Assembly: GCF_001305595.1 (NCBI RefSeq)
Contig: NZ_CP012403.1
Coordinates: 394,501-458,500 of the forward strand
Length of the DNA: 64,000 bases
DNA from: Azospirillum thiophilum
GTDB taxonomy: Bacteria; Pseudomonadota; Alphaproteobacteria; Azospirillales; Azospirillaceae
Reading direction: 5' to 3'
The notes under the pieces were generated by a model. The model was not told the DNA's origin. It worked only from the letters and a program-made list of their open reading frames with translations, and made no database searches. Position numbers and translations under genes: made by a program. The first letter of the stretch is position 1; each line of letters starts with the position of its first letter. Shown here one piece after another: positions 8,208 through 15,560 of the stretch.

Positions 8208-9095
8208 TCAGCCGAGGCTGTCGACGACCGCCCGCGCCACGTCGGCATGGATGGCGTCGTGTTGCTTGAAGCCCTCCGCGGTCCCGGTCAGGTAGCTGGC
8301 GACCAGCACCGGCGGCCGGTTGCCTGGCCAGAGGATCGCGATGTCGTTCGCGGTGCCGTTCCGGCCGGTGCCGGTCTTGTCGCCGACACGCCAGCCGGCC
8401 GGCAGCCCGGCGCGGATGCGCTTGTCGCCGGTCTTGTTGGCGATCATCCAATCGGTCAGCTGCCGGCGCGTGTCCGGCCGCAGGGCGTCACCGACCAGGA
8501 GGCGTTCCATGCTGTGCGTCATCGCGACGGGGGTGGTGGTGTCGCGCGGGTCGCCGGGAATGGCGGTGTTCAGCGACGGCTCGTTGCGGTCGAGGCGGGT
8601 CTTCCGGTCGCCGAGATCGCGCAGGAAGGCGGTGAGGCCGGCCGGGTTGCCGACCCCGGGCAGCAGCAGGTTCGCCGCGACATTGTCGCTCAGCGTCAGC
8701 GCCGCCTCGCACAGCTCGGCCACCGTCGGCGGCGTGCCGTCGAGCCGGGTCTCGGCGAAGGGCGCGTAGGGCACCAGATCGGCCTTGGTCACCGGGATGC
8801 GGCGGTCCAACCGCTCCGTGCCGCGGTCGACCGTCCTCAGCACCGCCGCAGCCAAAAGAAATTTGAAGGTGCTGCACATCGGGAACCGTTCGTCCCCGCG
8901 CCATGCCAGACGGCGCCCGGTCCCGGTGTCGAGCACCGCCACGCCGAGCCGCCCGCCGCCGCGCTTTTCCAGCGCGGCCATGCGGCCGGCGAAGGCGCCG
9001 CCGTCCGAATCCTTGCTTCCTGCGGCTTTTGCTCCGGTTGCCGAAAGCAGCAGGACCCCGCCCGTCGCCACCAGGAAACCCCGTCTTCCGATCAT
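8208..9095 (-). CDS. bla: Class A beta-lactamase
   Basis: A periplasmic serine beta-lactamase of 295 residues, normal for class A. The export signal is MIGRRGFLVATGGVLLLSATGAKA, which has an RRGF-type twin-arginine look. All active-site motifs are present: CSTFK with nucleophile Ser75 and Lys78, LSDNVAAN (the SDN loop), RNEPSLN (the omega-loop glutamate and Asn), and VGDKTGTG (KTG). It should hydrolyse penicillins; the spectrum cannot be read from sequence by eye. The start has GGAGG five bases upstream. It stands alone, with no AmpR-type regulator beside it and no mobile element nearby, so it is probably an intrinsic chromosomal gene. Confidence 0.95.
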   Translation of the reverse strand: MIGRRGFLVATGGVLLLSATGAKAAGSKDSDGGAFAGRMAALEKRGGGRLGVAVLDTGTGRRLAWRGDERFPMCSTFKFLLAAAVLRTVDRGTERLDRRIPVTKADLVPYAPFAETRLDGTPPTVAELCEAALTLSDNVAANLLLPGVGNPAGLTAFLRDLGDRKTRLDRNEPSLNTAIPGDPRDTTTPVAMTHSMERLLVGDALRPDTRRQLTDWMIANKTGDKRIRAGLPAGWRVGDKTGTGRNGTANDIAILWPGNRPPVLVASYLTGTAEGFKQHDAIHADVARAVVDSLG

Positions 9096-9217
9096 CCCGA
9101 CCTCCGTCTTCGTCGTTGCGATGGCCGGACGATAGAAACCCGGCGTTGCGCGGGCAAACGACGTTTCCTTTCAGAAGCCATAAATTAAACTATCAGCTCG
9201 GCAGGATCCCGGTACGG

Positions 9218-9811
9218 TCAGCCCGACCGCTCCCGGTAGGCTTTGGTCCAGCCCCAGGCCCCGGCCCCATAGCCGCGGACCGCCACCCGGTCGCGGTAGA
9301 TGGCGGCGACCTCGGCGGCCTCGCCGGCCAGCAGCGCCTTGGTGGCGCAGAATTCGGCGCAGAGCGGCAGCTTGCCCGCGGCCAGCCGGTTGCGGCCGTA
9401 AGCGCGGCGGTCCGCCTCGGCATCGCCGGTCTCCGGGCCGCCGGCGCAGAAGGTGCATTTGTCCATCTTGCCGCGCACGCCGAAGGCGCCGGCCTGCCCG
9501 AAGCGCGGGGCGCCGAAGGGGCAGGCCTGGAAGCAATAGCCGCAGCCGATGCAGCGCTCCTTGTCGTGCAGGACGAGACCGTCGGCGGTCCGGTAGATGC
9601 TGCCGGCCGGACAGATGTCCAGGCAGGGCGGGTCGTCGCAATGCATGCAGGCGACCGAGATCGAACGCTCGCCCGGCCTGCCGTCCTTCAGCGTGACGAC
9701 GCGGCGGCGGGCGATGCCCCAGGGAACCGCATGCTCGGCCTTGCAGGCGACGGTGCAGGCGTTGCACTCGATGCAGCGGTCGGTGTCGCAGAGGAAGACC
9801 ATCCGGGGCAT
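9218..9811 (-). CDS. Four-cluster 4Fe-4S electron-transfer subunit, formate dehydrogenase FDH3 beta-like
   Basis: A 197-residue ferredoxin-like protein with four cysteine groups: CIECNACTVAC, CMHCDDPPCLDIC, CIGCGYCFQAC and CTFCAGGPE plus a late CAEFC. The flow of sequence (RRRVVTLKDGRPGERSISVACMHC, GVRGKMDKCTFCAGGPE, YGRNRLAAGKLPLCAEFCATKALLAG) is that of the beta subunit of FDH3-type formate dehydrogenases, which passes electrons between a molybdoenzyme and a quinone or haem partner. No FDH catalytic or gamma subunit is nearby. Instead it is the last gene after a TMAO/DMSO reductase cluster, so it may serve that enzyme or an enzyme encoded elsewhere. Confidence 0.85.
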   Translation of the reverse strand: MPRMVFLCDTDRCIECNACTVACKAEHAVPWGIARRRVVTLKDGRPGERSISVACMHCDDPPCLDICPAGSIYRTADGLVLHDKERCIGCGYCFQACPFGAPRFGQAGAFGVRGKMDKCTFCAGGPETGDAEADRRAYGRNRLAAGKLPLCAEFCATKALLAGEAAEVAAIYRDRVAVRGYGAGAWGWTKAYRERSG

Positions 9812-9839
9812 GACAGGATCCTCGGCCGCCGGGGAACGG

Positions 9840-10187
9840 TCAGTGGGTGGCGATGTCGCCGTTGCGGTCGAGGGAGACCGGGAAGAGATTGCCCTGCCGT
9901 TCGGCCTGGCCGCGCCAGATGCCGTCCTCGCCCAGCATCAGGTCGGTGATGTTGGACATGCCGGCCCGCATCAGCCAGCGGCGCGCCTGCGCCTCGGTGA
10001 AGGCCGTGGCACCCGGTGCCAGCGGGCCGGCGTCGATCCGGGGCGGGTTCGCCGGATCGAAGAGCGGCAAGGCGGGAGTGGACTGGGCAGGCGCCGCCTG
10101 GGTGGCGGGCGATTGCGCAGCGGCGGGGAGGACGGTTCCGAACAGGAGAGAGCCGAACAGAAGGGCCGCGAGACACTTGCGCAGCAT
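9840..10187 (-). CDS. Small exported protein in the reductase cluster
   Basis: A 115-residue protein with a clear Sec signal (MLRKCLAALLFGSLLFGTVLPAAAQ). A Pro/Ala-rich spacer follows, then a compact C-terminal module: FTEAQARRWLMRAGMSNITDLMLGEDGIWRGQAERQ and FPVSLDRNGDI. The order helix, then strand, glycine, tryptophan, then DxxGxI resembles a single PepSY-like repeat, but this is only a visual impression. It starts 62 bases after the reductase gene behind AAGGAG, and its stop is 28 bases before the iron-sulfur subunit gene. Function unknown; the place suggests a periplasmic accessory. Confidence 0.7.
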   Translation of the reverse strand: MLRKCLAALLFGSLLFGTVLPAAAQSPATQAAPAQSTPALPLFDPANPPRIDAGPLAPGATAFTEAQARRWLMRAGMSNITDLMLGEDGIWRGQAERQGNLFPVSLDRNGDIATH

Positions 10188-10213
10188 GGCGATGCTCCTT
10201 GCGGTGGGGAATG

Positions 10214-10242
10214 CGGCGCGGCGGGAACGGCCCGCCGCGCCG
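10214..10242 (-). terminator. Strong hairpin between the reductase gene and the small secreted protein gene
   Basis: A perfect 12-bp stem (CGGCGCGGCGGG with CCCGCCGCGCCG) around a five-base loop lies directly after the reductase stop codon. There is no T-run, so it is more likely an mRNA 3'-end stabiliser or partial attenuator than a full terminator. It would let the reductase be made in excess of the two downstream proteins. Confidence 0.5.
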
Positions 10243-10249
10243 TCTCCGG

Positions 10250-12712
10250 TCAGGCGTTGGCCGGGGTGTCGAACACCGTCACCGCCGGCAGCGGCCCGGT
10301 GTATTTCTCGACCTCGACCAGGCAGGTGTGGGCCGAGGTCGCCTGGGCAAGGCGGGACGTGCCGATGTCAGGGGTCAGGACATTGGCGTCGCCGTGCTTG
10401 CACAGGGTGTTGGCGTCGGTGATGTCCGCGGGGTCGTACCAGGCGCCTTCCTGGAGCTGGACGACGCCGGGCCGGATGTCGTCGCTGACCACCGCCCCGG
10501 CAAGGCACTGGCCGCGGCCGTTGAACACACGGACGACGTCGCCGCTCTTGATGCCGCGGGCCTCGGCGTCCTTGCTGTTGATCATGCAGGGCTCGCGGCC
10601 CGCCACCTCGTAGATCTCGCGCACCTTGGTGCCGTTGAGCTGCGAATGCATGCGGTGGGTCGGGTGGTTGGAGTTGAGATGGAGCGGATGCGCCTTGTCC
10701 TTCCCGCCGAGCCACTCCGCCGGTTCCAGCCAGGAGGCGTGCGGCGGGCAGTCGTCATAGCCCATCTTCTCGATCGGCTTGGAGTAGATCTCGATCTTGC
10801 CGGTGCCGGTCGGCAGCATGTTCATCACCGGATCCTCGCGGAAATCCGCGTACTTGACCCAGCGGCGGTTCTTCTCGGGGATCTCGAACTCGATGATGCC
10901 CTTCTCCCAGAACTCCTCGAAGCTCGGCAGGGCGACCGACTTCTTGGCGTCCGCGGTCTTCTTCGCCGTGGCGTAGACGTCGCGGACCATGTCCAGCTCG
11001 CTCTTGCCCTCGGTGAATTCCTGGGCGACGCCGAGCCTTGCAGCGAGCAGGCTGAAGATCTCGTAGTCGGACTTGGCCTCGAACACCGGCTCGATGACCT
11101 TCTTCATCGCGACATAGGCGCGCTTGGAGATGGTGCCGATCATCTCGATGTCGTCGCGCTCGGCGGTGGTCGCCGCCGGCAGCACGATGTCGGCGAAGCG
11201 GGCCGACGCCGTCCACTGGAAGTCCTGGACGATGACCGTCTCGAACTTCTTCCAGGCCGCCCGCATGCGGTTGCGGTCCTGGTGGTGGTGGAAGGGGTTG
11301 CCGCCGACCCAGTAGGTCAGCTTCACGTCGGGATAGAGATGCTTGGAGCCGTTGTGCTCATAGGGCTTGCCGGGGCCTTCCAGCATGTCGACGATGCGGG
11401 CGACCGGGATGACCTTGGCGCCCTTCTCGGCCGGCCAGGGCTTCTTCTCCTTGCGGGTGCCGCCGGACATGCCGGGCGCCAGCGCCGGCGCCGCCGAGGA
11501 CGGCGAGCCCTGGCTGTAGAGATGGTAGTTCTGGCAGAAGCCGCCGCCCGGCAGCCCGACCTGCCCGACCATCGAGGCCAGCGTGACGAAGGCCCACGGC
11601 CATTGCTCGCCATGGTGCTGGCGCTGGCAGCTCCAGCCGCTGACCAGCATGGTGCGGTTCTCGACGAACTGGTGGGCGAGCCGGCGGATGATGTCGGCCG
11701 GGATCTCGCTGAGCTCGGCCGCCCATTTCGGCGTCTTCTCGACCTTGTCCCAGCCCTTGCCCAGCAGATAGTCGGCGAACTTGTCGAAGCCGTAGGTGCA
11801 GTTCTCGATGAACTCGGCGTCGTAGAGCTTCTCGGTCAGCAGGACATGGCAGATGCCGAGCGCCAGCGCCACGTCGGAGCCCGGACGCACCGCCAGCCAT
11901 TCCGCGCCGAGATATTTGCAGGCCTCGAGGTTGATCGGGTCGATGAAGATGGCCTTGATGCCGGCCTTCTTCATGTCCTCGAACCACTTGTATTCCTCGT
12001 GGTCCGGCAGGGCGAAGGCGATCTGGTTGGTCTTGAACGGGTCGGAGCCCCAGAAGACGATCAGCTTGGTGTTCTCGACCACCGACTGGTAGGTGGTCTG
12101 CGGCCCGGCTGCGTCGATCGAGCCGACGACATAGGGCATGATGCCTTCCAGCGCCGCCTTGGAATAGTTGCTGGAGCTGTAGACCGCGCCGCCGTTCAGG
12201 TTCATCAGCCGGGTCAGCATGATCTGCGGATTGCCGATCTCGCCGGAGCTGCGCCAGCCATAGCTGCCGGAATAGACCGACCACGGGCCTTCCTGCTCCT
12301 GCAGGCGCTTCAGCTCGGCGGCGATGAGGTCCAGCGCCTTGTCCCAGCTGACCCGCACGAAGTCGCCGCCGCCCCGGCTGTCGCGCTCCGCCCCCGGCCC
12401 CTTCTCCAGATAGGCGCGGCGCACCATCGGGTAGCGGATGCGGCTGGAGGAGTAGACGACGTCCTGCACGCCATCCAGCGCCTTGTTCGGGTGATAGTCC
12501 TTCTCCCACGGGCGCAGGCTGGCGAAGCGTCCGTTCTCGACCTTGGCGTAGAAGGCGCCCCAGTGCGATCCGGTCAGGATCTCCTTGGTGCCGTCGGCAG
12601 CCAGGGCGCGGCCGATGCCGCCGGGCAGGACCGCGCCGGCCGCGGCCAGCACCGACAGGGACGAGGTGGCGGTCAGGAAGCGCCGCCGCGACAGTGAGTA
12701 GGAGGCATCCAT
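10250..12712 (-). CDS. torA: Periplasmic TMAO/DMSO reductase, molybdopterin catalytic subunit
   Basis: An 820-residue molybdopterin-guanine-dinucleotide reductase of the DMSO-reductase family, reducing S- or N-oxides in the periplasm as terminal acceptor. It has a twin-arginine signal (SRRRFLTATSSLSVLAAAG). There is no N-terminal iron-sulfur motif, as expected for TorA/DorA. The GSYGWRSSG segment should carry the molybdenum serine ligand and the Tyr-x-Trp pair known from Rhodobacter DMSO reductase. VFWGSDPFKTNQIAFALPDHEEY, RPGSDVALALG and GWSCQRQHHGEQWPW are strongly family-like. The gene order cytochrome, chaperone, reductase is that of Rhodobacter dor/dms rather than E. coli torCAD. The choice between TMAO and DMSO as main substrate is open. 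Confidence 0.9.
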   Translation of the reverse strand: MDASYSLSRRRFLTATSSLSVLAAAGAVLPGGIGRALAADGTKEILTGSHWGAFYAKVENGRFASLRPWEKDYHPNKALDGVQDVVYSSSRIRYPMVRRAYLEKGPGAERDSRGGGDFVRVSWDKALDLIAAELKRLQEQEGPWSVYSGSYGWRSSGEIGNPQIMLTRLMNLNGGAVYSSSNYSKAALEGIMPYVVGSIDAAGPQTTYQSVVENTKLIVFWGSDPFKTNQIAFALPDHEEYKWFEDMKKAGIKAIFIDPINLEACKYLGAEWLAVRPGSDVALALGICHVLLTEKLYDAEFIENCTYGFDKFADYLLGKGWDKVEKTPKWAAELSEIPADIIRRLAHQFVENRTMLVSGWSCQRQHHGEQWPWAFVTLASMVGQVGLPGGGFCQNYHLYSQGSPSSAAPALAPGMSGGTRKEKKPWPAEKGAKVIPVARIVDMLEGPGKPYEHNGSKHLYPDVKLTYWVGGNPFHHHQDRNRMRAAWKKFETVIVQDFQWTASARFADIVLPAATTAERDDIEMIGTISKRAYVAMKKVIEPVFEAKSDYEIFSLLAARLGVAQEFTEGKSELDMVRDVYATAKKTADAKKSVALPSFEEFWEKGIIEFEIPEKNRRWVKYADFREDPVMNMLPTGTGKIEIYSKPIEKMGYDDCPPHASWLEPAEWLGGKDKAHPLHLNSNHPTHRMHSQLNGTKVREIYEVAGREPCMINSKDAEARGIKSGDVVRVFNGRGQCLAGAVVSDDIRPGVVQLQEGAWYDPADITDANTLCKHGDANVLTPDIGTSRLAQATSAHTCLVEVEKYTGPLPAVTVFDTPANA

Positions 12713-12778
12713 GGGAGTGTTCCTTCGGTGAAGTCCGGTCGATCCGCCCCACCCCTTGCGGGCTTGGCGGAGGGACGG

Positions 12779-13486
12779 TCAGTGGGTGGCGATCGGCGAG
12801 GCGATCGGAGACGGGAGCGGGGCGCGGTCGACGGCGAAGCCGGGGCGCAGCAGCCGGTCGAGCAGGACCGCAGCCGCGGCGTAGAAGCCGGTGGGATCGT
12901 TGGCGCGGCAGGCCGCCACGAAGGCGGGAACCCAGCGCCGCAGCCGGACCAGCAGCGCGCCGGCGGTTGCCGCCGCCTGCGCATCCCCGTCGGCGGCGCC
13001 GCGCAAGGTCTCCTCCAGCAGCGCCAGCTCGATGACCAGATGGTCGGGCGCCTCGGGGAAGTCCGGGGCCGGCCGGCGGCCCAGCCGGTCGAGCAGCGCC
13101 GCCATCTCGGCCGCCGGCTCCTGGAACAGCCGGCCGTTGCCGCGATAGGCGGATTCGTAGGGTGCCGCCGATCTCGGGCCGCCCGCCCCGAGGAAGAGCA
13201 GGCAGAAGGCGCGGTTCAGGGCGGGCACCGCAGCCCCGGCATCGCCCAGGGCACGAAGGGCGGCGACGGCAGCCGCGGTCTCGGCCTCCAGCCCGCCGGC
13301 CGCGGCGATGGGGGCGAGGGCGCCTTGCGGAAGCGGCCGGTCCAGGGCCTCGATGTCCCGGGCGTCGAGCGGTGCGCCGAACAGGGCGGCGGCGGTCGCG
13401 ACGGCCTCGGCCAGGCGGGCCGGGCTGGGCGGAAGCGGGGACGGAGCCGGGGAGGCTCCCCGCGGCTGGGCGAGGGTGACGGTCAT
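12779..13486 (-). CDS. torD: TorD-family molybdoenzyme maturation chaperone
   Basis: A cytoplasmic all-helical protein of about 235 residues that would bind the twin-arginine signal of the reductase and help insert the cofactor before export. The TorD features seen are the central FCLLFLGAGGPRSAAPYESAYRGNGRLFQEPAAEM and the PDFPEAPDHLVIELALLEE segment, equivalent to the usual E-x-D-H motif region. I start at MTVTLAQPRG; an upstream ATG at 13546 would add 20 residues and overlap the cytochrome gene end, and neither has a strong ribosome site. It lies between the cytochrome and reductase genes. Confidence 0.85.
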   Translation of the reverse strand: MTVTLAQPRGASPAPSPLPPSPARLAEAVATAAALFGAPLDARDIEALDRPLPQGALAPIAAAGGLEAETAAAVAALRALGDAGAAVPALNRAFCLLFLGAGGPRSAAPYESAYRGNGRLFQEPAAEMAALLDRLGRRPAPDFPEAPDHLVIELALLEETLRGAADGDAQAAATAGALLVRLRRWVPAFVAACRANDPTGFYAAAAVLLDRLLRPGFAVDRAPLPSPIASPIATH

Positions 13487-13535
13487 GATCGGCTCGCAAT
13501 GAATGGGGTGTCGGGGAGAGGCTGCGTTGGGCGGA

Positions 13536-14714
13536 TCAGCCGCCATGCGCCACCATGTCCTTGGCCCGGAGCTGGTAGTAGGACTGGAGGAAGCGGAGAT
13601 CCTCGGCGGTCAGGGCGGTGCCGTCCTTCATGTCCTTGATGATCCCCATCCACTGGTTGGCCGGGTAATGGCCGGGCTGGGGCTGGCTGTGGCAGGCGCC
13701 GCAGGCGGCGCTGGCCATCTCCGCCCCGTAGGCCGACAGGCCGGCCTCGTCGGCGGTGAAGGCGGACGCCTTGACCCAGCCGGCGACCGTGCCGGTCTGC
13801 CAGGACAGGCCGGTGTCCGGATCGGATTCCGCCTCGCCCAGCGTCACCGTGCCGGCCAGCTTCTCCGTCATGCTGAGCTCGAAGATGCGGCGGCCCTTGG
13901 CGGCGACCAGCAGGCGCTTGACCCCTTCCTGGACCCAGCCGGACAGCTCGACCTTCAGCAGGTCGCCGTCGCGCTCCAGCACCTTGACGTGGGTCAGCGG
14001 GAAGACGCTGCCGTCACCCTTGCCGGCCTCGCCCGACGGGCGCTCGGCATGGAAGGGGGTGGTCTCGATGGCGTAGAGGGTCTTGGCACTGCCGCTTGCC
14101 GAGGGGGCCGCCGTCTTGATGTCGGTGAGCAGGGTGCGGTAGCCGCTCGACATGTCGGGGAGCTTATGGGCGATGCCCTTGTGGCAGGAGATGCAGGTCT
14201 CGCCGCGCTCCAGCCCCTTGGCCATCACGGTGGCGGCCTTCGGGGTCTGCTTGTGGATGTCCATGGCGTCCTGCTTGTGACAGGAGCGGCATTCACGGGA
14301 GTCGGTCGCCTCCATCTTCGCCCAGACCGTCTTGGCCAGATGGAGCCGGTTCTGTTCGAACTTCTCGGGCGTGTCGATGGTGCCGAGCGCGGTGTGCCAG
14401 AGGTCTTTGACCGCCATGACCTTGGCCACCATCTTCGGCCCGAACTCCTTGGGCACATGGCAGTCGGAACAGATCGCGCGAACACCGGAAGCGTTCGAGA
14501 AATGCGGCGATTTCTTGTATTCCTGGAAGACGGTCGCCTGCATCGAATGGCAGGAGATGCAGAATTCCAGAGAATTCGTCTTTTCGATCACCACGGAGAA
14601 GGTTCCCCAGGCGGCCAGCGCACCGCCCGCGGAAAGGACGGCAACGGCAGCCATCGTGCCGATGCCGACGGGCTTCTTCAGCCACTCGCGAAATCGTGCC
14701 ATACGCCCAGACAT
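13536..14714 (-). CDS. torC: Pentahaem c-type cytochrome, TorC/NapC-NirT family
   Basis: A membrane-anchored cytochrome that passes electrons from quinol to the periplasmic reductase. An N-terminal anchor helix (about residues 17-40) is followed by four CxxCH haem motifs in the NapC/NirT domain: CISCH, CSDCH, CRSCH, CISCH. A C-terminal extension carries a fifth, CGACHSQPQPGHYPANQWMGII. Five haems and 392 residues match TorC/DorC. It is the first gene of the reductase operon, and its start (GGGAG upstream) is 139 bases from the divergent regulator gene, across a set of direct repeats. Confidence 0.93.
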   Translation of the reverse strand: MSGRMARFREWLKKPVGIGTMAAVAVLSAGGALAAWGTFSVVIEKTNSLEFCISCHSMQATVFQEYKKSPHFSNASGVRAICSDCHVPKEFGPKMVAKVMAVKDLWHTALGTIDTPEKFEQNRLHLAKTVWAKMEATDSRECRSCHKQDAMDIHKQTPKAATVMAKGLERGETCISCHKGIAHKLPDMSSGYRTLLTDIKTAAPSASGSAKTLYAIETTPFHAERPSGEAGKGDGSVFPLTHVKVLERDGDLLKVELSGWVQEGVKRLLVAAKGRRIFELSMTEKLAGTVTLGEAESDPDTGLSWQTGTVAGWVKASAFTADEAGLSAYGAEMASAACGACHSQPQPGHYPANQWMGIIKDMKDGTALTAEDLRFLQSYYQLRAKDMVAHGG

Positions 14715-14775
14715 ACCCGCTCTCCCACAAACAAAACCGGCGAAGGTTTACTTGGGGTCGACGGTATGGGATGGA

Positions 14776-14818
14776 TGTAAACGGCGTTCCGGGGTATTGT
14801 AAACGGGATGTAAACCGG
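14776..14818. promoter_or_regulatory. Direct-repeat operator between torC and torR (candidate tor boxes)
   Basis: Three copies of TGTAAACGG/TGTAAACCGG start at 14776, 14798 and 14809, that is 22 and 11 bases apart, so they lie on the same face of the helix. An inverted GGTTTAC lies at 14745-14751. OmpR-type regulators such as TorR bind tandem repeats of this kind. They sit before both the cytochrome operon and the regulator gene, so the regulator probably controls both. Confidence 0.7.
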
Positions 14819-14852
14819 ACGTTATGTCGCAGTTCGCGTGCCAGAGGGTCTT

Positions 14853-15560
14853 ATGCTTCACGAATATCATCTTGTGGCTGTGGATGACGAGCCGGTCGCA
14901 CGCGAGTCCATCGCCTCCTATTTCCAGCGCGAAGGCTATCGGGTGAGTGCCGTGGGCGACGCCGCAAGCCTGCGGTTGCTGCTGGCGCGCGAAAAGGTCG
15001 ATCTGGTGCTGCTCGACATCCGCCTGCCCGGGGAGGACGGGCTGTCCGTCATCCGCGACCTGCGCGCCGAAAGCGACCTGCCGGTGATCTTCGTCACCGG
15101 CCGCGGCGACGAGATCGACCGGGTGCTCGGGCTGGAGCTGGGAGCCGACGACTATGTCACCAAGCCCTTTTCCCCCCGCGAGCTGCTGGCCCGCGTGCGC
15201 ACCGTGCTGCGCCGGACGGCGGACAGCGGGCGCGGCGAGCGCGGCGGCCAGCTGCGCCAGTTCGCCGGCTGGACCGTCGACCTGACCCAGCGCAGCCTGA
15301 CCTCGCCGCAGGGCGAGGAGGTTCGGCTGACCCGCGGGGAATTCGACCTGCTGGCGGCGCTGGTCCGCCATCCCGGTCAGGTGCTGTCGCGCGACGCGCT
15401 GCTCGACGAGGTCAGCCACCGCGACGCCGGCCCCAACGACCGCACGGTCGATGTGCTGATCGCCCGGCTGCGGCGCAAGATCGAGGCCGACCCGGCAGAC
15501 CCGCAGCTGATCGTCACCGAGCACGGGATGGGTTATCGTTTCCTGCCGCCCGCGCGCTGA
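14853..15560 (+). CDS. torR: OmpR-family response regulator of the reductase locus
   Basis: A 235-residue two-component regulator. The receiver domain has the acidic pocket D11/D12, phospho-acceptor D55 (LVLLDIRLPGEDG), T82 and K104 (DYVTKPF). The C-terminal winged helix has the typical LTRGEFDLLAALVRHPGQVLSRDALL and RTVDVLIARLRRKIE. It is divergent from the cytochrome gene. Its partner kinase gene converges on it, the 3' ends overlapping by 47 bases. I start at the ATG after AGAGGG; a GTG five codons earlier is possible. By context it activates the torC-torD-torA operon when oxide substrate is present. Confidence 0.9.
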   Translation: MLHEYHLVAVDDEPVARESIASYFQREGYRVSAVGDAASLRLLLAREKVDLVLLDIRLPGEDGLSVIRDLRAESDLPVIFVTGRGDEIDRVLGLELGADDYVTKPFSPRELLARVRTVLRRTADSGRGERGGQLRQFAGWTVDLTQRSLTSPQGEEVRLTRGEFDLLAALVRHPGQVLSRDALLDEVSHRDAGPNDRTVDVLIARLRRKIEADPADPQLIVTEHGMGYRFLPPAR

